A stretch of 64,000 nt of DNA, taken from NCBI GenBank assembly GCA_029255685.2, contig CM055318.2, forward strand, positions 67,303,136 through 67,367,135. Direction: 5' to 3'. The stretch is from Silene conica (Eukaryota; Streptophyta; Magnoliopsida; Caryophyllales; Caryophyllaceae). The translations under genes and the position numbers were made by a program. The notes beneath the pieces were generated by a model. The model did not search any database and was not told the origin of the DNA. It saw only the letters and a list, made by a program, of their open reading frames with translations. Of this stretch, positions 1 to 11,171 are shown one piece after another. The first letter of the stretch is position 1, and every line of letters begins with the position of its first letter.

Positions 1-264
1 TAAGGTAATGAATAAAATAAGTGTAAAAAATTGGGTAGGGTTTGGTGATAGGGGAGAGGGATGAATAATTAGGAATTAAATAAGAATTTGTGGGCCACAA
101 ACATTAAAAAAGTAATAAAATAGGAGTAAAAAGAGTTGGTGGGTTTGGTAATAGGAGAGAGAAATGAATAAAATAAGAATAAAAGTTTCCAAAATAGAAA
201 AGGGGAAGAAAAGCTGAATAATCCGTTTTAGGAAATAGGGAAGAAAATATGGAATAGGAGGGAG
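1..264. mobile_element. Stowaway-like MITE, one end only
   Basis: AT-rich, purine-rich sequence ending in GGAGGGAG followed by TA at 265-266. Read on the minus strand it begins CTCCCTCC next to TA, which is the usual terminus and target dinucleotide of Stowaway (Tc1/mariner-type) MITEs. The body has repeated AATAAAATAAGAATAAAA-like stretches and no coding content. The other end lies outside the window, so the class call rests on one terminus. Confidence 0.45.
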
Positions 265-289
265 TATAAGTAAATCCAAAACCCCTTTT

Positions 290-1226
290 TCGCTTTTAAC
301 CTAAAATAAATAAATCCCGAGAGCAGTAACTTCATCCATTTCCTCTCATTCTTTCCCTAAAGTCCTAGCAAGAGTCTAGAAGCGTTGATCATCTAGCTAA
401 CCCGTATTTTATCAAGTAAGTGTTACCCTATCGTATTTGTATCATAGATTATGGTTGTTTAGTGAGTAGTCCGTAATTATATAATCCTTAGGAGGAGGAC
501 TCGTGAGGAGCGTTGGTAGGAAGATTGTGCATTTCATCCTTCTGTGCTTGCTATTGAGGTAGAGTTTCCCTACTCAATTTCTGTGTAATTTTGATTGTGA
601 CGATACCGTCGTATTATCTGATATCACTGTGTTATTGTATTATCGTTTGAGATTGGGAACATATGTGTGGGACCGTTTCGGGAAACGACTCTCACTTCTA
701 CGATCGCTCTTCGGGGGAGCCGCCACAGAGAGGATGTGCACATTAATTGTCTAGGTACCAATTGGCGAGCAAGTGAGGGACTGGTGTGGAGATAAAGGCC
801 GCCACTTGGTTTATATGACAGTGATATCAGTTATAGGTGATTATCATATTGTGGTTTATGCTACTATATTGTAACATCTTATTACAACAGTTTCTGACGC
901 TTGTTGTTTTTGTTGTTTTACTGTGATGATCCATGTATTGGTGAGCAGAGTCTCAGGTTCTTAGATGTTGATGCTTGCCGTCTTGGGAGGATGGGTCACC
1001 TACAGTTTTGTAGTGTCTTATGAGTTTAATTAGCTTCCACAGTTTAGTTTTGGAATTCACTTTTGTTGTCAGACAGTTGTACTTTGCACTTACACTTTTG
1101 TTTTCTATACTTATAATAAAGTGGTTAATATTGTTTATCTTATACTGTACCTCAGGTAACTGAGATGGTAGTACTTTCATAGTCTGATGGTCCTATCTAA
1201 AGGCCTTGGATTATAAGGGTGTTACA
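290..1226 (+). mobile_element. LTR fragment, Tekay-like Gypsy (probable)
   Basis: Non-coding stretch ending GGTGTTACA at 1226, with the GGAGGAGGACTCGTGAGGAG-type segment (about 490-510) and general make-up seen in plant chromovirus (Tekay) LTRs. The LTR start is not visible and no primer site follows, so this is a solo or truncated LTR. 1227-1455 holds nothing I can assign. Family call is by general resemblance only. Confidence 0.35.
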
Positions 1227-1455
1227 AAGGGTGAGTGAGTTCTACAGGACGTCGAATCAACATTTCTACGCGGCCCGACCCTAATGATACGAGGCCTTCT
1301 CACTTGGGTCTCGCGACCCTCATTGTCTACCTCCCTTTGAGGAGCTAGACTCTCGTTCCTCCGCACATGCCACTTAGCAATGTAGTTAGTCTGGCTCTTG
1401 CTCGCCTTTGGTTCAGCTGAACCTTTAGCCTTTCTCTCGATTAAACCTCCTCGTC

Positions 1456-1644
1456 TTGGCGTTGGTATCACCCTCATTGTCATGCACGAAGCTCACTCTG
1501 GTAGAGATACGTCGGCGTGCTCCAAAGTTTATTCATTATAAAGGGACGCTATATATACGTTCTTTCTCAGGGCAATGGTTGAGGTCTCTAAGCAAATTTG
1601 AAGCTACTGAAGTCATGCACGAAGCTCACTTTGGCATTTTTGGT
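1456..1644 (+). mobile_element. Tat-type Gypsy fossil, left piece (integrase N-terminal region)
   Basis: A short stretch encodes residues resembling the region around the integrase zinc finger of Tat-group Ty3/Gypsy elements (pattern RRAPKF..KGTLY.RSF.G..LR.LS..EA.EVM.EAH.G). It stops at the Sirevirus insertion. The matching right piece resumes at 12694, after a duplicated TTGGT. The element is an old, broken fragment. An 18-bp stretch, TCATGCACGAAGCTCACT, occurs twice (1480-1497 and 1613-1630), suggesting local rearrangement. Confidence 0.75.
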
Positions 1645-3161
1645 TGTTGAGTAATATATTCTATATAAGTAATATATTGTTTTATGTTTTAATAATGACA
1701 AGTCTAAATAATTATGTTTTATATGCATATGCGTGTAATCGTGCGTTTAAGTGTACAGTTTATTATAGAGCGAAGATCGTAGTTTAATAAAGTATAGATT
1801 CAATCGAAGATTGAAGAAAGATCAAGCTCATGTCAAATGTCAAGTCTTTTTAAAGGTTTACAAGACAAAAGTTTTATTACAACATCAAGAGTTCTTAAGT
1901 TATAGATCATTCCTATAACTATCGGAGAAATGAGATTTGCGTGATATAAGTCAAGGCGTGAAGATTTATGCGTGCTATTAATATATTATCGTATATTAAT
2001 TTGGTAATCTTATAAACGGTTTTAAAATAGAAATAGTCATTAGTTGACAAGAATTAAAATATTTATCTTATGAGGTAAATATTAATTCTAAAAACTAAGG
2101 ATTTTATTTTAATCGTTATTGTCAAAATTCAAATTCCTAGAGAAACGTGCTTCGAAGAATATGTCTCGAAGAACGTGTTATGTGCGTTGGGAGTCGTGCA
2201 TAGGGAAGCGTGTCTCACGTTTCTCTATACAAATCCTAATACGTTTCATATTGTCTTTATGGTTAATTAAATAAATAAACTTGTTTATTTAATCTACTTA
2301 AAGATTGACTAGGATTTGATTAATAATATAATTTATTATATTATTGACAAGGATTAGAAATTGATTCAAAGTAGGATTGTATATTTTATGGTATAAGATA
2401 TTTCCTAAGTCTAATAGGATTATGGAAATATTATCTTATGTCTTAATTTAATATTATCTTAATAGAATCCTTTCCTAAACCAAATAAGATTAAGTTTTAA
2501 ATATTACCTAGAATTAGTATTCTAGACAAAGTAATATTCCTAAACTATATAGGGTTTAACCTAGATCTAAATTAGTATATATATATATATGCTTTCAATA
2601 TCACATGCCTAATGAATAACCTCACGAAAAACAAGCCTCACGCAAATCGAGAAAATCAAACGAACGTAGTCTCTCACACGTTTCGTTTTCCGTGCCAATC
2701 ATTGTCAAATCTCGTAATCAAGACTACAAGCATTGAAGAATATTTTCATACATTCAAGATCATCAAATACAAGAAGTTGTTAAAAGTTTATCTTACTTAC
2801 TTAAGATAGATTCGAGTATTTAGCGGTACTCATTGTAAGCAAGTATTTCACGGTACTTGTCGTAGCTTGATATTTTACGGTATCTAGATTGAGTTACAAC
2901 TAACATCAAAGTTGTACGAGTTGGGTTGATAAAATTGTAATCCGGAGAAGGTACTAATTTTATTAATCGAGAATAGTGGACGTAGGTTTCGATTTGTGAA
3001 ACTAAACCACTTCAAAAGATCGTGTCTCCTTATTTTATCGTTCTTACTCGTTACTCGCTATTACTTCGTCACAACAACTCACATCGAAGAAGAATCGAAA
3101 AAGTTGACATACTCAATTCAACCCCACCTTCTTGAGTATATCTAGGTCAATAGACTCTTCA
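1645..3161 (+). repeat. Sirevirus 5' LTR
   Basis: Begins TGTTGAG and ends CTCTTCA, 1517 bp, same length as the 3' LTR. An alternating TA run near 2573-2590 is the likeliest TATA element. The internal short reading frame at 2612-2809 is repeated at the same offset in the other LTR and looks like chance. Confidence 0.95.
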
Positions 3162-3163
3162 AT

Positions 3164-3175
3164 TGGTATCAGAGC
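3164..3175 (+). other. Primer binding site, initiator Met tRNA
   Basis: TGGTATCAGAGC lies two bases after the 5' LTR. It is complementary to the 3' end of plant initiator methionine tRNA, the standard primer for copia elements. Confidence 0.93.
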
Positions 3176-3228
3176 CTCGTGCTCTTGAAAGCCTTACAGC
3201 TTGAGATTGATCCTTCTATTGATTCTTA

Positions 3229-5548
3229 ATGGATTCTAAACACCTTAAGTGTCCTATCTTCGATGGAAAGAACTACAGCCTGTGGAAGAACATGATGACC
3301 CACTACGTCAAAGGATGTGACTGGGAATGCTGGAAAATAATTCAAACTGGACCAAGAAAGATCTTGGTTGCATCTGTAAATGGAACCACATATGAGAAAC
3401 TAGAAAGTGACTATGTGGAAGCTGATTACAAGATTGCTGAGAAAAATTCAAAAGCCATGAGTCTACTTCAAAACGGTATGATTACTTCTGAATTTGATCG
3501 CTTCTCTTCTTGTAATTCAGCTAAAAAAATATGGGATGGCCTCGAACTTGCCTACGAAGGTACCTCCGCAATCAGGAAACATCGTATAGACTTGCTTATT
3601 CAACGATATGAACTTTTCACTATGGAAAAGAATGAATCAATTGATAGCATGTCTGCACGATTCTCCTGCATACTTAATGAACTGCGAAACCTTGGTAGGA
3701 AGTATGATTCTGAGGACATAGTCAGAAAGGTCCTTAGAAGCCTTACCAAAAAATGGCAACCTAAAGTCACTGCAATTGAAGAAGCTCGTGATCTCGACCA
3801 TGACTTATCAAGAACTTACTAGATCTCTAATGGCTCATGGGATCATGCTAAATAGAGATGATGATGATCATCCTAAAAACAAGAACTTTGTCTTACAAGC
3901 CTCTACAAGCGAGGAATGCGAACCTGAACTGGAAGATGAAACAGTTCTCTTCGCAAGACGCTTTAAAAAGGCAGTCTTCAAAGGAAGATTTACCAAATCT
4001 AATAATAAAGCAAACGACAAGAAAAAGAATGACTCTAAGCAAACCTTCTTCAAGCGAGGGTGCTTCAAATGTGGTGATCAAGGCCATATGATCAAGGACT
4101 GTCCAAGCTGGGACAAAATTAAAGACAAATCCAAACGAGATAAGACCAAGACTGAATTCAAGAAAGTTATGCTCGCATCTTGCTGGGGAGAATTAGATTC
4201 CGAAGATGACGAAGACTCAGAGGAAGAGGAAGTTGCTAACCTATGCTTAAGTAACATCAGTTTGGATCTAATCTCCGACGATCATGACTCATCACAATTC
4301 TGCCTCTATGGAGAATCTGATTTAGAAGATGAAGACCAAGAGGTAAATTTTTTACAGCTTAAGAGTCAAGTTAAAAATTTATCTAAGTCTGCTTTAATCA
4401 ATTATTTCGAAAAAACCTTAGACCAATGTCACGAACAAAGTCTTGAATTAGACGAATTGAAGGAACAGATCCTTGACATTGCAGAGGAAAATCAACTCTT
4501 AAAGGCCAAAGCTAAGAAACTGAAATCCAAACTTAACATTGATACAAATGTTAAATCGGAAACAATAATGTCTGAGAAGAAAATTCTTGAGTCTAAAGTT
4601 ACAGCCAATGAAGCTGTAATCTCAAAATTGAAACTCAAAATTAAAGAGCTTGAATCTAAGAATATAGCCAATGAAGCTATAACCTCAGATCTAAGAAGGT
4701 CTAATGAACTTCTAAAGAGTAAACCTACACCGGTGGTTGTAGATGAAACTCATCAAGAAGAAGTTGAAATCTTCGAGCAAAAGATCATGGATCTGGAATT
4801 CAACATAACCAAAATTTAAAAGGAACATGCAAAAATCGTGTTCAATTTTAATAAGGATATTCAAGACCTAAAAGAACATAACAATGTTGACCACTCCTCA
4901 TGCATAAAAGAAATAGATTTCTTAAAAGACCTTCTTCTTCATGCTCGTAAGGTTCACGAAAAATGGGAAGGAAGTACCAACGTACTAAACTTCCTAACTG
5001 AACAATCTGATAACAACATGAAGATGGGCCTAGGACATGAGTGCTATGGTAGGAGAGACCATTCTAAATGTCAACAAAAACCTGATGAACGTGACTTTAG
5101 AAAAAGAAAGTACGTAGACTTGCCTGAATACTTAATTTGTACTTATTGTGGTCATAATGGACACTTACGAGAAAACTGTGTAAAACACGCACTCGACTTC
5201 AAAAATGGAGTCAAATTTGTGAAATCTCTAGGTATACCAAATGATTCCATATCTATCATTAACAGTGAGGAAGGTAATGAAAAGGTTGAGGAAAGAAATA
5301 ACAACCATAGATGGTTCTATGACATGTCCTTTAATTACGCAGAAAAGAAAAATAGAACCACTCAAACTCCTAAACCTACAACCTACAAGAAACAAAACCC
5401 AAAGACTCACACTAGACCAACAAAACCCAACTACCACAGATACAAGAGACCTATAGTGAGACAAGTCTGGGTTAAAAAGGAAGATGTTTTTATTGTCACT
5501 AACTCCAAAGGACCCAAGTATGCTTGGGTACCTAAGACCTGTCTTTAA
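3229..5548 (+). pseudogene. Sirevirus gag region, broken
   Basis: Encodes copia gag: an N-terminal domain with the pattern FDGKNYSLWKNMM, a helical middle, a CCHC zinc knuckle (CFKCGDQGHMIKDC, near 4061-4102), a long acidic and coiled-coil stretch, and a second knuckle-like motif (CTYCGHNGHLRENC, near 5140-5181). The long gag with a distal second knuckle is typical of Sireviruses. It is not one open frame and is treated as a fossil. Confidence 0.9.
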
Positions 5549-8380
5549 ATTTCATTGTGCAGATAATCGCTAAAGAGAATAATCTATGGTACCTCGACAG
5601 TGGATGCTCTCGACACATGTGCACGATGTAAACACGTCAGATCATCCTTCAAACCAAAAAGAATAGTAAGTACTAACCAAGCTCTTGATCTAGTACATAT
5701 GGATCTCTGTGGCCCTATGAAGGTAAGAAGCAGAGGCGGTTCCAGGTATGTTTTCGTTCTAGTTGATGATTATTCTAGATTTGTTTGGCCAATCTTTCTT
5801 CATTCTAAAGATGAAACATTTGATGAATTTGTTAGTCTTATGAAACTTGTTCAAAACAAATTAAAAACTAATCTAGTAACTATTCGAACTGACCATGGAA
5901 CTGAATTTGACAACCATGCTTTTATTGAATTCTGTAAATCCAACGGTGTTGGACATAACTTCTCTGCACCTAGAACACCACAACAAAACGGAGTAGTAGA
6001 ACGTATGAACAGAATCCTAGAAGACATGGCTAGAACAATGCTTCTTTGCAGTGACCTACCTAGAAACTTTTGGGCTGAGGCTATTAGTACAGCTTGCTAT
6101 ATTCATAATCGTGCTATGATTAGACCTATTCTTAAAAAGACACCTTATGAACTCTTACGTGGTCGTAAACCTAATATATCTCATCTAAGATGTTTTGGGA
6201 GTAAATGCTTTGTTCATAACAATGGTAAAAATCGCTTAAGCAAATTTGACCCTAGAAGTGATGAGGCAATTTTCATAGGATATTCTAATTATAGTAAATC
6301 CTATAAAGTTTTTAACAAACGTACCTTATGCATAGAAGAGAGCATACATGTTATCTTTGATGAGAATAATGCCTTCGACAAGCCTTTACAGGACGAAGAG
6401 GAAAACCTAGACGAACCTGACTTTCGTTTGTCAAGGGAAGATCCTCCTGAAATAGAAAATAATAATGAAGGCGAAATTCAAGGAAACAATGATGAACTTG
6501 ACTTGGAAGGAAATGGTGCGAGAGATGAAACTACAGTTGGTGATACTGTAGATAACTCTCAAACCATTGACTTAGAACCCAGAGTTGTAGCTAATGAAGC
6601 TACAACTTTGAATCAAAACCAAAGGGAAGAGGTCATAGTTATACCTGACTCTCCTACAGACCCTGGTTTGGATTCAGGGGGAACAAGTCAAAATCCCGAG
6701 TCAAGCAGTAGCAATGAAAACAATCAATCAAGAAAGTGGAGATATAAAGGCTCTCACCCTCTGGATAATATCATAGGAAGCCTTACAGAAGGAGTTCAAA
6801 CTCGAAGAAGCTTAAACAACTTCTGTTCCTTCTACTCCTTTCTCTCCACAATTGAACCTACAAATATAAAAGAAGCTCTTGCAGTACCTGACTGGATAGT
6901 CGCCATGCAAGAAGAACTACAACAATTCGAAAGGAATAAAGTATGGCATCTCGTTCCTCGTCCAAAAGATAGATCAGTAATTGGAACAAGATGGGTATTC
7001 AGAAATAAATTAGATGACTCAGGAGTCATCGTTCGTAATAAAGCAAGATTGGTCGTTCAAGGATACAACCAACAGGAAGGGATCGATTATGACGAAACCT
7101 TTGCTCCTGTTGCTCGCCTTGAAGCGATTCGCTTGCTCATAGCATTTGCTGCACATAAAGGAATGAAATTATTTCAAATGGATGTTAAGACTGCATTCCT
7201 TAACGGATATCTTCAGGAGGAAGTCTATGTCGAACAACCTCCTGGATTTCCTGATAGCAGACTCAAGGATCATGTGTACAGACTGGACAAAGCTCTCTAC
7301 GGGCTGAAACAGGCCCCTCGAGCATGGTACGACAGACTATCAAAGTTTCTGTTGGAAAGCGGATTCAAGAGAGGATCAGTAGATAAGACACTATTTCTGA
7401 AAAGTGAAAATTCCGATCTACTAGTTGTCCAGATCTAAGTTGACGATATCATATTTGGTTCAACCAACAAAAAGTTGTGCCAGTATTTCTCAGAGTTGAT
7501 GACATCCGAGTTCGAGATGAGCATGATGGGAGAATTAAAATTCTTCCTTGGTCTACAAATCCAACAAACGAATGAGGGTATCAAAGTCCATCAACAAAAA
7601 TACGTCAAAGAACTAATAAAGAAATTCGGAATGGAATCCTCTCATCCCATGCCTACTCCAATGGTAACAGACAAGAAACTCACCAAAGACGAGGACGGTA
7701 AGTCAGTAGATGAAACTACTTATAGAGGTATGATCGGCTCACTTCTTTATCTTACTGCAAGTCGTCCAGATATAATGTTTAGTGTCTGCGTCTGTGCTCA
7801 GTTCCAATCTGCACCAAAAGAATCGCATATGATTGCGGTTAAGAGAATTCTAAGATACCTAATCGGAACATCAAAATTATATCTATGGTATCCTATGGAC
7901 TGTAACTTTAACCTATTAGGATATTCAGATGCGAATTATGCAGGTTGTTCTTTAGATAGAAAAAGTACTTCTGGACTTGCGACCTTCGTTGGACCATGTA
8001 TTATATCATGGGCATCCAAGAAACAAAATTCTGTCGCCTTGTCAACCGCAGAAGCAGAATATATTGCAGCCGCACTGGTATGTTCTCAACTACTATGGTT
8101 AAAATAGCAATTACTTGATTATGGTATTGACGTAGGATGTGTGCCTATATTATGCGATAATACGAGTGCTATAATAATATCTAAGAACCCGGCTCAGCAC
8201 TCGAGAACAAAACACATAGAGATTAGACATCACTTCTTACGTGACCATGTAGAAAAGAAAAACATTAAGTTGGAATTTTGTAGTACGGAAAAACAATGGG
8301 CGGATATTTTTACTAAGCCTTTGTCTAGAGAACGATTTGAGACTTTACGATTGGAAATTGGTTTAATCGGTGGCACCTAA
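5549..8380 (+). pseudogene. Sirevirus pol region (protease trace, integrase, reverse transcriptase, RNase H), broken
   Basis: In copia order: a protease active-site trace ([11 protein letters not shown] near 5587), an integrase core ([33 protein letters not shown] arrangement visible), reverse transcriptase ([35 protein letters not shown]), and RNase H (SRPDIMF, GYSDANYAGC, STAEAEYIA, CDNTSAI, RTKHIEIRHHFLRD, ADIFTKPL). Integrase before reverse transcriptase is diagnostic of Ty1/copia. Several breaks overall. Confidence 0.93.
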
Positions 8381-8953
8381 TCGATCTTAAGAGCTGAAAA
8401 TAACCCAATGACTGACTATGAAAAAGACAGAATTATATGACTGTGTCCGTATATTCGGCTGCATGCCTATGTGTGTTATTTCTTATTAAATGCTCAATCT
8501 TGGTTATATCTTACTACATGTTATACGAACGTACACAACCAATTTCTCAGATCAAATTAATAATATTCACATATTAATAATTTATGCCTACAATAGTATA
8601 TTAAATACATATATATATATATCTATAAATATAGTTACGTATCTCAAATACGTAACTTAATATAAAATCGTACTTACCAAATTAATTCACGTAACAAGAA
8701 AATCGTAACAACTTAAAAATACGTACTAACTAATTAACCCCACCTTATTTACCTACCCCACGTGTCACCTCCCTCTCAAAAAGAAATTTACCCATTCCCA
8801 CACTCTACCTCTCATAACCGTCGCTCACTCTAACTCTACCCTCACATCAATATCACCTCACCATAACTTCACCTCCATAAAACTTGTTGAGATCAAAAAT
8901 TCACCATTAAACCCACCTATAACTCTCGTCCTTCAAATAAAATAAAAATAAAA
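8381..8953 (+). other. Non-coding spacer between pol and third ORF
   Basis: AT-rich leader with a TA-repeat run near 8610-8630 and a pyrimidine-rich, A/C-rich stretch from about 8700 to 8950. No coding signal seen. It may carry a splice acceptor for expression of the third ORF, as suggested for other elements with an env-position ORF, but no specific site can be assigned. Confidence 0.4.
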
Positions 8954-10444
8954 ATGCCTCCTATATCTGCTCGCCGGTCATCTCGTCACAAACAACCATC
9001 TCCCACTCCGACACCTTCGCCACCACCATCACCTGAACCGGTTACTGTTGAAATTCCTAAGTCCGAATCTAGCAAGCGTCGAAAGTTGGAGAAAGGGAAA
9101 GATGTTATGGAAGAGGACTCATTTGTTCAAGAACCTCGTCCTCTGTTTCAAGACATCTCAGGAGAAGCAACTAAAGACGGTCTTGAGAAAGTTCGGATGA
9201 CTAAAAAGGAAGGTATGCTCATAGACCGACTTTTACCATATTCGGTGCATGCGGGTCGTTTTTACCCGACCTCGTGGGTAGACAGAGTTCCTGCTTTAAA
9301 GTTCTTTAAAAATTTTCTTTTATTTCAAGAATGGGTCTATATCAGTAACTTTTCGGGTCGGATTTTTCCGATTGAATTGGTTCAATTTTATGCTTCAGTC
9401 AAGTTAGTCGATAATGGTGTTGTGGCTGTTGTTAATGGAAAGGAGATTGAGATTTCAGTGGAAGACATGTGTAGGGTCTTTCGGTTAAAGAACGAAGGGC
9501 TCGTTCTTGATCCGAGTAAGGAATGGTCTAATGTTACTAAAGTGGAAAAGATGAAAATTAAAAAATACTTTGATGATGAGGCCACCGAAGTCAGTCCCTT
9601 GCTCACGAGTTCTTTTAATCCCAAGTTGAAATTCTTTGTTAATTTTCTCTGGAATTCAGTTTTGCCACGACGGGGTGGTCGTGACAAACTCAGTTGTTGT
9701 GAAGCTGTTGTTTTGTTTAATTGGTTAACGGGTGTGAAAGTTAATCTCGCGTCATTGTTCTTTGCTAAAATTAGTCAGATTTCGAAAATCTTGGTTAAGG
9801 AACGATTTAGTTCAACTCTTGATATACCCTATGGCATGTGGGTATCGGAGTTGTTATTTGATGCCGGGGTTGTTGATGTTGGAAGCTATGCTGTTAGTCC
9901 TAAGGAAAGGATGAATGATAGGCTAATGAAGTTGATGGGTATTTTCGGGAAGGATGGTGCTCTGTTATTTGGTCGAGAAAGTGAGGAGGTTAAAGGAAAC
10001 GGAAATCTGGGCGTTCTTGAGGGAAAAGTCGATAAATTGTGCTCGGTTGTGGCTGGATTGAAGGACACGAAGTCCGAGAATGGTCAGGGGTCGGGGACAA
10101 TGAATGTTGGTATACGAGTTTGGATGGAGAAGGTCAATGAAAGTCTTGAAAAACTCACCCGAGAAATCAAGTTCGTTAAAGAAGAGATTATTGGAGTAAG
10201 TGATCGTCATCACTTTTTAACGACTCAAGGGGGTGCATTAGTTCAAGATAGCCGCGGGTTACGAGAAGACGGAGCTAAGTGTTTAGAGGCGGTAAAAGCT
10301 CTTAGTCTTAAAGTCCTCAATTTCGAGCGTGCCATTGATGCTCAAGGACGAAATGTAGCAAGTTGTCTTGACCGTCTTGATTCGTTGGAATATCGTACCC
10401 GTCCCGAGTTCGTTAATCCTCATATCATCCGTCACCCCGAATGA
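8954..10444 (+). CDS. Third ORF of the Sirevirus, 496 aa, plant-transposon-like protein with coiled coil
   Basis: An uninterrupted 496-residue frame in the env position between pol and the 3' LTR. The first about 50 residues are rich in Ser/Pro with a basic cluster SKRRKLEKGK resembling a nuclear localisation signal. Residues about 85-330 form a globular region with patterns such as GRFYPTSWVDRVPALKFF, WVYISNFSG and VNGKEIEISVEDMCRVF, which resemble the putative plant transposon/PMD-like domains found as extra ORFs in plant LTR elements. The C-terminal third (about 345-490) is charged and heptad-like. I see no signal peptide, membrane segment or furin site, so envelope function is not supported. 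It is the longest frame in the element and looks whole while gag and pol do not. Role unknown. Confidence 0.7.
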   Translation: MPPISARRSSRHKQPSPTPTPSPPPSPEPVTVEIPKSESSKRRKLEKGKDVMEEDSFVQEPRPLFQDISGEATKDGLEKVRMTKKEGMLIDRLLPYSVHAGRFYPTSWVDRVPALKFFKNFLLFQEWVYISNFSGRIFPIELVQFYASVKLVDNGVVAVVNGKEIEISVEDMCRVFRLKNEGLVLDPSKEWSNVTKVEKMKIKKYFDDEATEVSPLLTSSFNPKLKFFVNFLWNSVLPRRGGRDKLSCCEAVVLFNWLTGVKVNLASLFFAKISQISKILVKERFSSTLDIPYGMWVSELLFDAGVVDVGSYAVSPKERMNDRLMKLMGIFGKDGALLFGRESEEVKGNGNLGVLEGKVDKLCSVVAGLKDTKSENGQGSGTMNVGIRVWMEKVNESLEKLTREIKFVKEEIIGVSDRHHFLTTQGGALVQDSRGLREDGAKCLEAVKALSLKVLNFERAIDAQGRNVASCLDRLDSLEYRTRPEFVNPHIIRHPE

Positions 10445-11171
10445 TTTCGATTTCTGTCTCGTATTATTACTGACTCTGTTTTGCAGGTTTGGGCTTGGAG
10501 TTTCACATATGACTGGGTTGGGTCGTGTGGTGGTGTCCGGTTTCCATAACCCATTACTTACCTTTGCCCTTCATTCTCTTTTTCTTTACAAACAATTTAG
10601 CCTTGTTATCTTTTGAGTTTCTGGCCCATTTTCCTTATACTCTAATTCGGCCCAGATGGCTTGTAGTAATCCCTCTTGCACTTTTGCTACTTTCAGCCCT
10701 TAAGACATATATTCGGCCCAATATGGCTTATGTTCTAATTCGGCCCATTAAGGCTTTACTTTTGGATATTCGGCCCATGTGGTATAATAGTATATGGTTG
10801 TGTGTCGTCTTTCCGTTCGTATTTTGTGTTTGCATGATTTTAATTATGTTTGTGTATTTAATTTAGAATTGCATACTTAGGTTTGTTTCGTATTATATCA
10901 TTCTAGTCGTTTTATGTCTTTGTTTCCGTCTTTTCAATGATGTCAAGAGGGGGAAAAGAATGCGACCTAGATTACGAATTTGCCTAAGATTGCTCCTTGT
11001 CGTAACGTATTGTCTCTCATAGTTCTTTGTAAGTAATTGGTTTAGTCTCAAAATAGAAACCCTAGTTAATCTATATTATAAAAGACCAATACTATGTTGA
11101 GGGGGAACGTTACTACGTTACACTTAGACACGATTCTAGGTAAGACTTGTCATCATTAAAAAGGAGGAATT
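10445..11171 (+). other. Sirevirus 3' non-coding region with GGCCCA repeats, G-runs and polypurine tract
   Basis: Contains four copies of ATTCGGCCCA (10645, 10711, 10738, 10768) plus one GGCCCA at 10623, then two G-rich tracts and the polypurine tract AAAAAGGAGGAATT (11158-11171) directly before the 3' LTR. G-rich near-polypurine motifs before the 3' LTR are a described Sirevirus trait. Confidence 0.65.

Noticed and set aside
1211-1483. 90-aa basic minus-strand frame
   Set aside because: Overlaps the Gypsy text on the plus strand and has no recognisable domain.
3164-3175. tRNA-Met gene fragment (also at 42602 and 55864)
   Set aside because: Twelve-base primer binding sites next to LTRs; no tRNA fold around them. 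I saw no tRNA gene in the window.
8954-10444. Retroviral-type envelope gene
   Set aside because: Env position only; no signal peptide, membrane span or cleavage site.
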